From Streptomyces huasconensis (lineage in GTDB: Bacteria; Actinomycetota; Actinomycetes; Streptomycetales; Streptomycetaceae), in NCBI GenBank assembly GCA_004010275.1, contig RBWT01000059.1, forward strand, positions 1 to 44,257: 44,257 bases of DNA, read 5' to 3'. The notes under the pieces were generated by a model, which saw nothing but the letters and a program-made list of their open reading frames with translations, ran no database searches and had not been told where the DNA came from. Position 1 is the first letter of the stretch; each line of letters opens with the position of its first letter. A program made the translations under genes and the position numbers. Positions 33,486-41,700 of the stretch are shown piece after piece.

Positions 33486-34238
33486 ATGGATCTTGGACTG
33501 AAGGACCGTGTCTACGTAGTCACCGGCGCCACCCGCGGCCTCGGGAACGCCACCGCGCGGCAGCTCGTCGCGGACGGCGCGAAGGTCGTCGTCACCGGGC
33601 GCGACGAGAAGACCGTCACCGAGGCCGCCGCCGGCCTCGGCCCGAACGCGGCCGGGGTCGCCGCCGACAACGCCGACCCGGCCGCCGCGGGCCGGCTGGT
33701 GCTGGGCGCGCGAACACTTCGGCGGCTTCGACGGCGTACTGATCAGCGTCGGCGGGCCGCCGCCCGGCTTCGTCGCGGACAACACCGACGAGCAATGGCA
33801 GGCCGCCTTCGAGACGGTCTTCCTCGGCGCGGTGCGGCTCGCCGCGCGGCCGCCGCGGAGCTGGGCGAGGGCGGCGTCATCGCCTTCGTGCTCTCCGGTT
33901 CGGTGTACGAGCCGATCGCGGGCCTGACGATCTCCAACGGTCTGCGGCCGGGGCTCGCCGGCTTCGCCAAGTCCCTGGCGGACGAGGTGGGCCCGCGCGG
34001 CATCCGCGTCGTCGGTGTGCTGCCGGGCCGCATCGCCACCGACCGCATGCGTCAGCTCGACGGCCTCTCCCCGGACCCGGAGGCGACCCGCGCGGCCAAC
34101 GAGGCGGGCATCCCGCTGCGCCGCTACGGCACACCGGAGGAGTTCGGCCGGGCGGCGGCGTTCCTGCTGTCGCCCGCCGCCTCGTACGTGACGGGGGTCA
34201 TGCTGCCGGTGGACGGCGGAGCGCGCAGCGGCTTCTGA
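33486..34238 (+). CDS. SDR family oxidoreductase with a hidden out-of-frame segment
   Basis: This 250-residue SDR starts MDLGLKDRVYVVTGATRGLG. The C-terminal half is normal (SVYEPIAGLTISNGLRPGLAGFAK, ending in LPVDGG). Between about 33706 and 33844 the annotated frame is Arg-rich nonsense. One frame over reads EHFGGFDGVLISVGGPPPGF and WQAAFETVFLGAVRLA. An extra G near 33706 and a lost C near 33844 compensate. The active-site Tyr appears replaced or shifted relative to the classical YxxxK (here S-N-G-L around the expected position), so catalysis of the classical type is uncertain. The substrate is unknown. Confidence 0.8.
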   Translation: MDLGLKDRVYVVTGATRGLGNATARQLVADGAKVVVTGRDEKTVTEAAAGLGPNAAGVAADNADPAAAGRLVLGARTLRRLRRRTDQRRRAAARLRRGQHRRAMAGRLRDGLPRRGAARRAAAAELGEGGVIAFVLSGSVYEPIAGLTISNGLRPGLAGFAKSLADEVGPRGIRVVGVLPGRIATDRMRQLDGLSPDPEATRAANEAGIPLRRYGTPEEFGRAAAFLLSPAASYVTGVMLPVDGGARSGF

Positions 34239-34264
34239 GTCCGCACGGGTCGGCCCGCGCGGGT

Positions 34265-34852
34265 TCAACTCACGCGTTCCGCGCGGTGCCTGACCCCGCG
34301 CAGCCGCACCGTGGCGGGCAGGCTCGCCAGGCCCGCGGAGTCCCGGGCACGGGTGAGGACCTCCGAGGAGAAGCGGTGCAGCGTGTCGGAGGGCGTCGCG
34401 TCGGGGGCGAGGGTGAGGCCCACGCGCGCCCGTGGTGCGGCGCGCCGCCCTCTCAGGGCCGCCTGGGCGTGCTCGACGCCGTCCAGGGTCTCGGCCTCCC
34501 CGGCGAGGACGTTCTCCACGGCGCGTCCGCGCAGCAGCGCGCCCTCGCCGTCGCCGCTCTCCACCAGGACCTCCCCGAGGCGGCGCCTGCGCAGCTGCGC
34601 CGAGAGCCACCACAGGGCGAGCAGCACGAGCAGCGCCAGCACGGCGATGACCGTGGGCCAGAACCATCCCTCGTCCCGCCAGCGCGTGCGGTCGGCGGCA
34701 CTGAGCAGGACATCGCGCCGGCCGTCGTGGAACCACCAGGAGGGCGGCGAGGCGCCGAGCCCGACGGCCAGCACCGAACCGCCGATGACGAGCAGCACGA
34801 GCCCGGCGAGGCCGAGGAGCACGCGGTTGACCGTGCGGAGCATGGCGCTCAC
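34265..34852 (-). CDS. amaP: AmaP-like membrane anchor of the Asp23 cluster
   Basis: This 195-residue protein has two N-terminal helices (VLLGLAGLVLLVIGGSVLAV and WPTVIAVLALLVLLALWWLS) and a soluble C-terminal domain, as in the alkaline-shock membrane anchoring protein AmaP that tethers Asp23. It starts at GTG within a 4-base overlap with the upstream gene. It is the last gene of a five-gene operon and converges on the SDR gene. The symbol is used by analogy. Confidence 0.75.
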   Translation of the reverse strand: MSAMLRTVNRVLLGLAGLVLLVIGGSVLAVGLGASPPSWWFHDGRRDVLLSAADRTRWRDEGWFWPTVIAVLALLVLLALWWLSAQLRRRRLGEVLVESGDGEGALLRGRAVENVLAGEAETLDGVEHAQAALRGRRAAPRARVGLTLAPDATPSDTLHRFSSEVLTRARDSAGLASLPATVRLRGVRHRAERVS

Positions 34853-35529
34853 CCCTTCTTTCCTGGCCGGGCGACACGGACCGAGAGCCTCGGGGTGCGC
34901 GCGAGGCCGAGGTCGTGGATGCCCTCCGCCAGCGTGGCCTCCAGGTCGCGGTGTACGTCGTCGAGATCACGGAAGTGCGCGACGGCCCGCACGCCCGCCT
35001 TGGAACGCGTCATGCGCACCCGGGCGCTCTGCACGCCCGCCACGTCCATGGCCCGGTCGCGCAGCACCGTGGCGGCGGTGCCGCGGTACAGCCCGGCGCG
35101 TACGTCGGGGTCGGTGCGCCGCATCGGCAGCAGCCCGCGCTGCCCCGGCGTGAGGGCGAGCACGAGGAGCCACAGTCCGACGAGGGCGGCGACGGCGGCG
35201 CCGACGAGCACCCATGTGTCGTCCAGGGGCCGCTCGCCGAGCTGCCGGGCGAGTGCGCGACGCCAGTGCATCGCGGAGTGCCCGGCCCGTACGGCGACGA
35301 CGTCGTACAGGAGCAGGCCCGTACCGGCCAGGGCCAGCAGGGCGAGGACGGCGGCGGGCACCCGGCGCGGCGACCAGAACCGGGGCGCCTTGGTGTCGGC
35401 GCCGGTGAGGGTGGGCAGCGGGTGTGGGTCACCGGCTGCGGCCGTCGGGTCCTCGCCGCGGTCGGCCGGTCCGGTGACCGGCATCGACTGGGTGGCGCCG
35501 CTGGACGGAGGCTGTGGGGGTTGGCTCAT
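34849..35529 (-). CDS. DUF6286 membrane protein of the Asp23 cluster
   Basis: This 226-residue protein has a Pro-rich N-terminal 45 residues, two helices (VPAAVLALLALAGTGLLLYD and WVLVGAAVAALVGLWLLVLAL) and a C-terminal domain with alternating strands (ARVRMTRSKAGVRAVAHF). It matches the Streptomyces family DUF6286 by context and layout. It overlaps both neighbours by 4 bases (ATGA and GTGA), so it is translationally coupled. It is probably an envelope protein; the role is unknown. Confidence 0.75.
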   Translation of the reverse strand: MSQPPQPPSSGATQSMPVTGPADRGEDPTAAAGDPHPLPTLTGADTKAPRFWSPRRVPAAVLALLALAGTGLLLYDVVAVRAGHSAMHWRRALARQLGERPLDDTWVLVGAAVAALVGLWLLVLALTPGQRGLLPMRRTDPDVRAGLYRGTAATVLRDRAMDVAGVQSARVRMTRSKAGVRAVAHFRDLDDVHRDLEATLAEGIHDLGLARTPRLSVRVARPGKKG

Positions 35530-35870
35530 CGGGTCCTCCCCTGTGCCGCGGCGCGGACCCGCGCCGAGTGCAGCCGCTCCACGTGGACCACCACCTCGGG
35601 TACGTCCATCCCCGCCAACGTCCGTACCCGCTCGGCGACTTGGTGGCGTACGGCTCCGCACTGGCGGCCGATGTCGCAGGGATAGTCCAGTTCGAGGCTG
35701 ACGCGGACGCGGGCGGTGTCGTGCCGCACGGCGACGGAGGCGTGCGGCGGGGAGCCGCCGTCCGGCACCGTTTCCACCGCCTCACGCGCCGCCCGCGCGG
35801 CGATCTTCGCGACGACCCGGTCGGCGATCCGGGTGGCGCCGCGCTCCCCGGCCGTGACCTGTGCCGCCAC
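35526..35870 (-). CDS. Asp23/Gls24 family envelope stress protein (short form)
   Basis: This 114-residue protein starts at GTG. It has the Asp23 pattern of an N-terminal helix (ATRIADRVVAKIAARAAREAV) and paired strands (ASVAVRHDTARVRVSLELDY), with VRTLAGMDVPEVVVHVERL at the end. Asp23 proteins coat the membrane inner face under envelope or alkaline stress in Gram-positives. It lies between the small membrane gene (3-base gap) and DUF6286 (4-base overlap). Confidence 0.82.
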   Translation of the reverse strand: MAAQVTAGERGATRIADRVVAKIAARAAREAVETVPDGGSPPHASVAVRHDTARVRVSLELDYPCDIGRQCGAVRHQVAERVRTLAGMDVPEVVVHVERLHSARVRAAAQGRTR

Positions 35871-35873
35871 CGG

Positions 35874-36058
35874 TCAACCCCGCCGTCGCCGCGCGTGCGG
35901 AAGAACTCGCCGGGCTCCAGGTCCCCGTCGAGGAACCGGCCGGCCACGAAGCCGACGGCCCCCAGGGCGGCGACCAGCAGGAACGCCCCGAAGCCGCCGA
36001 AGTATCCGGCGAAGCCGAGTGCCATTCCCGCCACCATGCCGATCACGGCCATGCTCAT
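35874..36058 (-). CDS. Small two-helix membrane protein of the Asp23 cluster, one frameshift
   Basis: This protein of about 61 residues starts MSMAVIGMVAGMALGFAGYF and has a second helix FLLVAALGAVGFVAGRFL, followed by GDLEPGEFFRTR. One lost C near 35884 hides the stop; restoring it gives a short Arg-rich end and TGA at 35874-35876, 3 bases before the next GTG. AAGGAG upstream of the ATG supports the start. The family is typical of Streptomyces Asp23 operons; no activity is known. Confidence 0.75.
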
Positions 36059-36089
36059 GTGCGCTCCTTAGCGAGACGCGGCTGAAGTG

Positions 36090-36572
36090 TCATTGCAGGC
36101 GGCCCTGGGGCTCGTCCTCGTCGTCCTCGTCGGGCAGCTTCACATCGCTCACCGCGATGTTCACCTCGACGACCTCGAGTCCGGTCATGCGCTCGACGGC
36201 GCCGATCACGTTCTCGCGTACGTCCTGCGCGACATCGGTGATCGGCACGCCGTACTCCACGACGATCTCCAGGTCGAGCGCGGTCTGCACCTCGCCGACC
36301 TCGGCCTTCACCCCGCGCGTGACGGATTTCGTGCCGCCGCCGGGGACGCGGTCGCGCACGGCGCCGAAGGTCCGCGCCAGGCCGCCGCCCATCGCGTGCA
36401 CGCCTTCGACGTCACGCGCGGCGAGCCCGGCGATCTTCTCCACGACCCCGTCGGCGATGGTGGTGCGGCGCGGCCCGGGGTCGCCGCCGCCGCGCGCGGT
36501 CGCGCCCGCCATGCCTTGGTTCGGGTCCTTCTGCAGCGTCTGAGACGTCTTCCGCTCTCCGATGTCGGTCAT
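36090..36572 (-). CDS. Asp23/Gls24 family envelope stress protein
   Basis: This 160-residue protein is the first gene of the operon. It has a flexible N-terminus, then RTTIADGVVEKIAGLAARDVEGV, VKAEVGEVQTALDLEIVVEYG, and VRENVIGAVERMTGLEVVEVN, the classical Asp23 domain, and an acidic tail (PDEDDEDEP). By family it is a membrane-associated stress protein recruited by AmaP. It is divergent from the P10-like gene across 98 bases. Confidence 0.9.
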   Translation of the reverse strand: MTDIGERKTSQTLQKDPNQGMAGATARGGGDPGPRRTTIADGVVEKIAGLAARDVEGVHAMGGGLARTFGAVRDRVPGGGTKSVTRGVKAEVGEVQTALDLEIVVEYGVPITDVAQDVRENVIGAVERMTGLEVVEVNIAVSDVKLPDEDDEDEPQGRLQ

Positions 36573-36670
36573 CGCGGTCCCGTCCGTTCCGAAAAAGGGG
36601 GATCTGCTTTCTTTGCCCACATTAGGACGGGTTGGGCTGCGGCGCTCCAGGAATGCGGCAGGGTGGAACC

Positions 36671-37387
36671 ATGACAGGTGACGGTTTGACCGAGGCGGTA
36701 CGCCGCCGGCTGGGCCTCGGCAGGGTGCTGCCGCTGGGTGGCACGCGGGACGGCACATGGGTGACGGAGGCCGCGGTGGACGGCGTGCTGCGCCAGGCGG
36801 CGCAACGGATCACCGGCGTGCGCCTGGGCGGACTGCGCGTGGCCCTGGCCGATCCGGACGCCGCCTGCGCCCCGGCCGTGCCGCGCCGCCGAGCGCGCTG
36901 CCGCCCGGGCCGCTGCGGATCACGGCGGACTTCGCGGCCGCCACCGGCCTGCCCCTGCCGGCCGCGGCGGACCGGGCTGCGCGCGGCGCTCGGCGAGGCG
37001 GCACAGCGGCTCGGCCTGGTGGTCGCGGAGGTGGATCTACGGGTGACGGCGCTGCTGACGAGGGCACCGACCCCCCGGACGTACGCCAGGAGGCGCCCCG
37101 TCCGCCCGCGGCTCAGCGCCCGCGGGCGACGGCGAGGAGGCGCGCGCCGGGCAAGCCGCGCTCGCGGTGCCCGGCGTGACCCGGCTGACCGGCGCGCTCG
37201 GCCCGGCCGTGCACATCGAGGAGCACCCGGCGCGTGACGGCGCGCTGCCGCGCGCCACGCGCGCGTGGAGCTGGCGACGGGCCGGGAGCACCGCGCTCTG
37301 GACGTGGCGCTCGCGGCCCGCGCGGCGGTCGGTGAGGCGCTGCCGGACCACCCTTCGGTGGCCGTGCTGGTCACCGCCGTGGAGTAG
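36671..37387 (+). pseudogene. P10-like conserved Streptomyces protein, heavily frameshifted as read
   Basis: The start is clean (MTGDGLTEAVRRRLGLGRVLPLG, with landmarks LGLGRVLPLG and GVRLGGLRVALADP). It continues in other frames as PPSALPPGPLRITADFAA, LGLVVAEVDLRVTALL, VPGVTRLTGALGPAVHIEE, and ends HPSVAVLVTAVE. Five indels are needed (four losses, one gain), net minus three, giving about 239 residues. I recall this as the Streptomyces family labelled nucleopolyhedrovirus P10-like, found beside Asp23 clusters. The label is sequence-based and does not imply a viral origin. Function unknown. Confidence 0.65.
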
Positions 37388-37410
37388 CCGGGACGTAGGT
37401 GCGGCGCGGG

Positions 37411-38211
37411 TCAGTCGCCGAGGCCCGCGAGGTCGCGCAGACGACGGCGGGCGGCGCGCTCGGCGACGCGCTGTTCCTCGTAGGAACGGCCCGTGGCGCC
37501 CTGGAGCAGCGCCTTGGTCTCGATGACCGCGTCGCGCGGCGCCGAGATCAGCGCGGCGGCCAAGTCCTGGGCGGCGTCGGTGAGTTGGTCGCCGGGCACG
37601 ACGAGGTTGGCGAGGCCCACCCGCTCGGCCTCGTCCGCGTGGACGAAGCGGCCGGTGGCGCAGATCTCCAGCGCGCGGGCATAGCCGACGAGCCCCACCA
37701 GCGGGTGCGTGCCGGTGAGGTCGGGGACCAGGCCGAGACTGGTCTCGCGCATGGCGAACTGCACGTCGTCCGCGACGATCCGCAGATCGCAGGCGAGCGC
37801 GAGCTGGAAGCCGGCACCGATGGCGTGGCCCTGCACGACGGCGATGGACACGATGTCGCTGCGCCGCCACCAGGTGAACGCCTCTTGGTACTCGGCGATG
37901 GTGGCGTCGAGGACACCGTCCTCGCCGCGCGCCAAGTCGATGAAGGACGGCTCGCCGTCGAAACCCTCGGGCGTGAACGCCTGCCGGTCCAGGCCCGCGG
38001 AGAAGGACTTGCCCTCACCGCGCAGCACCACGACGCGGACGCTGCCCGGCAGCAGCTGACCAGCCTCGGCCAACGCCCTCCACAGCGCGGGAGATTGGGC
38101 GTTCCGTTTGGCCGGATTGGTCAGCGTCACCGTGGCGACGGCCTCGTCGATGGTGAGGCGTACGCCGTCCTTGTCGAGAACCGGTGCGAGCTCGCTGTCG
38201 GACGAAGCCAT
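37411..38211 (-). CDS. Enoyl-CoA hydratase/isomerase family protein
   Basis: This 266-residue crotonase-fold enzyme has the oxyanion-hole motif GHAIGAGFQLALACD and both acidic residues expected for hydratases: Glu156 in MRETSLGLVPD and Glu182 in ALEICATG. It probably acts in beta-oxidation or amino acid catabolism; the chain-length preference is unknown. The start ATG has GGAGG 5 bases upstream. It converges on the P10-like gene. The frame is clean. Confidence 0.92.
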   Translation of the reverse strand: MASSDSELAPVLDKDGVRLTIDEAVATVTLTNPAKRNAQSPALWRALAEAGQLLPGSVRVVVLRGEGKSFSAGLDRQAFTPEGFDGEPSFIDLARGEDGVLDATIAEYQEAFTWWRRSDIVSIAVVQGHAIGAGFQLALACDLRIVADDVQFAMRETSLGLVPDLTGTHPLVGLVGYARALEICATGRFVHADEAERVGLANLVVPGDQLTDAAQDLAAALISAPRDAVIETKALLQGATGRSYEEQRVAERAARRRLRDLAGLGD

Positions 38212-38346
38212 GGGTGCCTCCGATGGGGTGCGGTCGGGCCGCACTCGGGAGCGCCCGTAAGTGACTGCACAGTAACCACCCGACCGCTCACACGATCGAC
38301 CGGGTGGCCACCATCGGACCATGGGTACAGCGGGCCGCGCCTGCCG

Positions 38347-38568
38347 TCAGCCGGCGGCGGCCTTCTTGCCTCGCGTCGCCCCGCCGCGTCCCCGCAGCGT
38401 GACGCCGGACTCACTGAGCATGCGGTGCACAAACCCGTACGAACGGCCGGTCTCCTCAGCCAACGCCCGGATGCTCGCACCGCCGTCGTACTTCTTCTTC
38501 AGGTCTGCCGCGAGCTTGTCGCGCGCGGCGCCGGTCACCCGGCTGCCCTTCTTCAGAGTCTCGGCCAC
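38347..38568 (-). CDS. gbn: Gbn-like nucleoid-associated protein, single helix-turn-helix
   Basis: This 73-residue basic protein has one helix-turn-helix (ASIRALAEETGRSYGFVHRM) between Lys/Arg-rich ends (TLKKGSRV and TRGKKAAAG). Size and sequence match, from memory, S. coelicolor SCO1839, named Gbn for GATC-binding nucleoid-associated protein and reported to prefer GATC followed by A or T and then T. It would help organise the chromosome and affect development. The GTG start is supported by GAGGAGG. A GATCAT on the coding strand lies about 40 bases upstream. Confidence 0.8.
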   Translation of the reverse strand: MAETLKKGSRVTGAARDKLAADLKKKYDGGASIRALAEETGRSYGFVHRMLSESGVTLRGRGGATRGKKAAAG

Positions 38569-38934
38569 CCGTGCCTCCTCATGGGAAGTGCGCTCTGGAC
38601 TTCTCATGATCACCCCTCCAGGGCTTCCTGGCCACCCATTCGGCAAGGTCGGTACGACGAGGTTTGCCGCACGGGAAGGCTCCACCACGATCGGAAGCGC
38701 CCATTCCGCGCGCTGAATTCCGTACGACCGACCGAACCGCGCGACGAATCGCCAGGTCAGCGGGGTGCCGGGGAGATGCCCGGCACCATGCCCCGACGAC
38801 GACGAAATCCGTGTATGACACACCTCGGTACGAGGACGGCTCACACAGATGAGGGATCACCGCTCGGCCGAATGATCCATACGCAGTGGATCAGTGGTTC
38901 GATCACGCGAAGTGGACGCCGCGGGCGGGCGGGC
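38569..38934. other. 366-bp non-coding gap upstream of gbn with several GATC sites
   Basis: There is no convincing gene here; a 62-codon plus-strand frame at 38664-38852 has no ribosome site or recognisable content. The gap holds six GATC tetramers. Two read GATCAT on the minus strand (38606-38611 and 38872-38877) and fit the Gbn consensus I recall. The gbn promoter must lie here. Confidence 0.5.
38606..38611 (-). promoter_or_regulatory. Candidate Gbn binding site in its own promoter region
   Basis: GATCAT on the minus strand, 38 bases upstream of the gbn start, fits the recalled Gbn consensus. It would allow autoregulation. The motif is short, so chance occurrence is possible. Confidence 0.35.
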
Positions 38935-40533
38935 TCAGGCGAGCGCGACGAGGTCCGCGTAGTCCTGGCCCCACAGGTCCTCGACGCCGTCCGGCAGCAG
39001 GATGATCCGCTCCGGCTGGAGGGCCTCGACCGCGCCCTCGTCGTGGGTGACGAGGACGACCGCGCCCTTGTAGGTGCGCAGGGCGCCGAGGATCTCCTCG
39101 CGGCTGGCCGGGTCGAGGTTGTTGGTGGGCTCGTCGAGCAGCAGGACGTTGGCCGAGGAGACGACGAGGGTCGCGAGCGCGAGCCGGGTCTTCTCGCCGC
39201 CGGAGAGCACACCCGCCGGCTTGTCGACGTCGTCGCCGGAGAAGAGGAACGAGCCGAGCGTCTTGCGCACCTCGACGAGGTCGAGGTCGGGGGCGGCCGA
39301 GCGCATGTTCTCCAGGACCGTGCGCTCGGGGTCCAGGGTCTCGTGCTCCTGGGCGTAGTACCCGAGCTTCAGGCCGTGGCCCTCGATGACCTGGCCCGTG
39401 TCGGGCTTCTCGGCGCCGCCGAGCAGCCGCAGCAGGGTCGTCTTGCCCGCGCCGTTGAGGCCGAGGATGACCACGCGCGAGCCCTTGTCGATCGCGAGGT
39501 CGACGTCGGTGAAGATCTCCAGCGAGCCGTACGACTTCGACAGGCCCTCGGCCATCAGCGGCGTCTTGCCGCACGGAGAGGGCTCGGGGAAGCGGAGCTT
39601 GGCGACCTTGTCGGACTTCCGCTCGGCCTCCAGGCCGGCCAGCAGCTTGTCCGCACGGCGCGCCATGTTCTGCGCGGCGACGGTCTTGGTGGCCTTGGCC
39701 CGCATCTTGTCAGCCTGCGAGTGCAGCGCGGAGGCCTTCTTCTCGGCGTTCTGCCGCTCGCGCTTGCGGCGCTTCTCGTCGGACTCGCGCTGCTGCTGGT
39801 AGAGCTTCCAGCCCATGTTGTAGACGTCGATCGCGGAGCGGTTGGCGTCGAGGTAGAAGACCTTGTTGACGACCGTCTCGACGAGGTCGACATCGTGGGA
39901 GATCACGATGAAGCCGCCGCGGTACGTCTTGAGGTAGTCACGCAGCCAGACGATCGAGTCGGCGTCGAGGTGGTTGGTCGGCTCGTCGAGCAGGAGCGTG
40001 TCGGCGTCCGAGAAGAGGATGCGGGCCAGCTCGATACGGCGGCGCTGACCACCGGAGAGCGTGTGCAGGGGCTGGCCGAGCACGCGGTCGGGGAGGTTGA
40101 GCGCGGCGGCGATGGTGGCGGCCTCGGCCTCGGCGGCGTACCCGCCCTTGGTGAGGAACTCCGTCTCCTGGCGCTCGTACTGCTTCATGGCCTTGTCGCG
40201 CGTCGAGCCCTGGCCGTTCGCGATGCGCTGTTCGTTCTCGCGCATCTTGCGGATCAGGGTGTCGAGGCCGCGCGCGGAGAGGATGCGGTCGCGGGCGAGG
40301 ACGTCGAGGTCGCCGGTGCGGGGGTCCTGCGGGAGGTAGCCGACCTCACCGGAACGGGAGATCGTGCCGCCGGCGGGGATGCCCTCACCCGCGAGGCACT
40401 TGGTGAGGGTGGTCTTGCCCGCGCCGTTGCGGCCGACGAGACCGATGCGGTCGCCCTTCGCGATGCGGAAGGAGGCGTTCTCGATGAGGATGCGGGCGCC
40501 GGCGCGCAGCTCGATGCCGGAAGCGGTGATCAC
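38935..40533 (-). CDS. ABC-F family ATP-binding protein
   Basis: This 532-residue soluble protein has two ABC ATPase domains in tandem and no membrane helices. It has Walker A GRNGAGKT (34-41) and LNGAGKT in the second half, signatures LSGGQRRRIELARI and LSGGEKTRLALA, and Walker B LLLDEPTNHLD and LLLDEPTNNLD. A charged linker (KRRKRERQNAEKKA) joins the domains. ABC-F proteins act on the ribosome in translation or antibiotic protection; which one applies is not clear. The GTG start is set by AGGAG. It is clean throughout, although a longer upstream frame is open by GC bias. Confidence 0.92.
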   Translation of the reverse strand: MITASGIELRAGARILIENASFRIAKGDRIGLVGRNGAGKTTLTKCLAGEGIPAGGTISRSGEVGYLPQDPRTGDLDVLARDRILSARGLDTLIRKMRENEQRIANGQGSTRDKAMKQYERQETEFLTKGGYAAEAEAATIAAALNLPDRVLGQPLHTLSGGQRRRIELARILFSDADTLLLDEPTNHLDADSIVWLRDYLKTYRGGFIVISHDVDLVETVVNKVFYLDANRSAIDVYNMGWKLYQQQRESDEKRRKRERQNAEKKASALHSQADKMRAKATKTVAAQNMARRADKLLAGLEAERKSDKVAKLRFPEPSPCGKTPLMAEGLSKSYGSLEIFTDVDLAIDKGSRVVILGLNGAGKTTLLRLLGGAEKPDTGQVIEGHGLKLGYYAQEHETLDPERTVLENMRSAAPDLDLVEVRKTLGSFLFSGDDVDKPAGVLSGGEKTRLALATLVVSSANVLLLDEPTNNLDPASREEILGALRTYKGAVVLVTHDEGAVEALQPERIILLPDGVEDLWGQDYADLVALA

Positions 40534-40637
40534 GGGGGGTACTCCTGAACAGGGTGGACGGCGAGAGGGACGACTGGTTGCTCGGGGCCGGTGTCTACGC
40601 CGTCCAACTGAGAAGAGGAGCTGCCATGGCAGCCATT

Positions 40638-41467
40638 CTAACGGGCGAGCGCAACTAGTTTTCTGGGCTGCCGCCGCCCGCGCCCGCCCCCGTCGCCGCG
40701 CTCCAGGTCGCCGTTGCCCAGCGGGGTGCGGCCGGGAACGATCCTGCCGAGGTCGTCCACCGCCACGACCTGCGCAGTCCAGGACGCGGCGGGTGCCCGC
40801 GCAGGGCTGGGCGACCAGGAGGGCGCCGTCCCGGTGGAGCGAGCGGGCCGGTGCGAAGGCGCAGCCGCGGCGGGCGGCAGGACCCAGCGCAGGTCGCCGT
40901 CGGCGGTGCGGTAGGCGGCGATGCGGCGCGGGGTGATGACGGCCAGCATGCCGGCCCCGGACGTCAGCGGCCGCAGCACGCCGGTGCCGCCGCGCGCGGC
41001 CGGGGTGCGGAGCCAGCCGGCGCTCTCGGGGATCGCCCGGTGCCAGCGCACGGCGCCGCCGCCGTCGCGCTCGGTGTCGGTGACCAGGCCGTCGCTCCAG
41101 AGCGTGAAGGCGTGGCCGGGCGCGGCCAGCACGGTGAGGGGGCGCCGCCCTTCCCGCGCGTACGTCCAGCGGATCGTGCTCGCTCCGCGGTTCGTATGCC
41201 TGGACGGCGCGGCCCCTGGTGCGCAGGGCCGGTGGTGGGCCGGGATCGGTGCCCGGCACGCGCGCGTGGGCGACGCCGGTCTCCGTACGGGGCGGGCCGC
41301 GAGTGGTGGGCGGCGGTGATGAGCGGCAGGGCGAGCAGCGCGAGGGCTACGGGGAGGGCGATGCGGGTGCGGGCGTTCTTGCGGGTGCTGGTGCGGGCCG
41401 GGGGCCGGGGCGCTGACCCGTAGGGCGCAGCGGGCGTGGCGGTCGGCTCGGTCGGCAGAGCGGACAT
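40638..41467 (-). pseudogene. Anchored or secreted hypothetical protein, frameshifted as read
   Basis: The N-terminus MSALPTEPTATPAAP leads to a basic patch and one helix (IALPVALALLALPLITAAH) typical of a signal anchor. The soluble part appears in other frames: WTYAREGRRPLTVLAAPGHA, DTERDGGGAVRWHRAIPES, MLAVITPRRIAAYRTADGDL, and VVAVDDLGRIVPGRTPLGNG, ending at TAG 40638-40640. At least three indels are needed. Repeated strand-turn-strand phrases with Trp suggest a beta-propeller-like domain, but I cannot name a family. AAGGGGGG lies before the ATG. The gene is divergent from ypfJ across 233 bases. Confidence 0.6.
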
Positions 41468-41700
41468 GACGCCCCCCTTCGGTACCGCTACCCCAGATCA
41501 GGCGCTCAGGCGCAGAGCGTAACGGCGGGGCTCCGGACGGCCGTGGCCCCGCAGGTACGACACGGCGCGGCGGACGGCCCGCGTCCCCCGTTCGGACCTC
41601 CGTCCGGCGCCCCGTGGAGGCGGGCGTACCAGGATGAAGTGGCCGGGAGTCCCGGTGCGGGGCGGCGCGTGCCGTCCCGGTGAGGTGAAGGGGTGCGCCC

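Noticed and set aside
30584..33487. A 967-codon minus-strand open frame
   Set aside because: It is antisense to SURF1 and GH15, both of which have strong family motifs.
36671..37387. Viral origin of the P10-like gene
   Set aside because: The name reflects weak similarity only; the gene sits in a conserved Streptomyces context with native composition.
38664..38852. A 62-codon gene upstream of gbn
   Set aside because: No ribosome site, Arg/Pro/Thr-rich shadow composition, and no recognisable content.
37399..40548. A 1049-codon plus-strand open frame
   Set aside because: It is antisense to enoyl-CoA hydratase, gbn and ABC-F; the long open frame results from GC bias.
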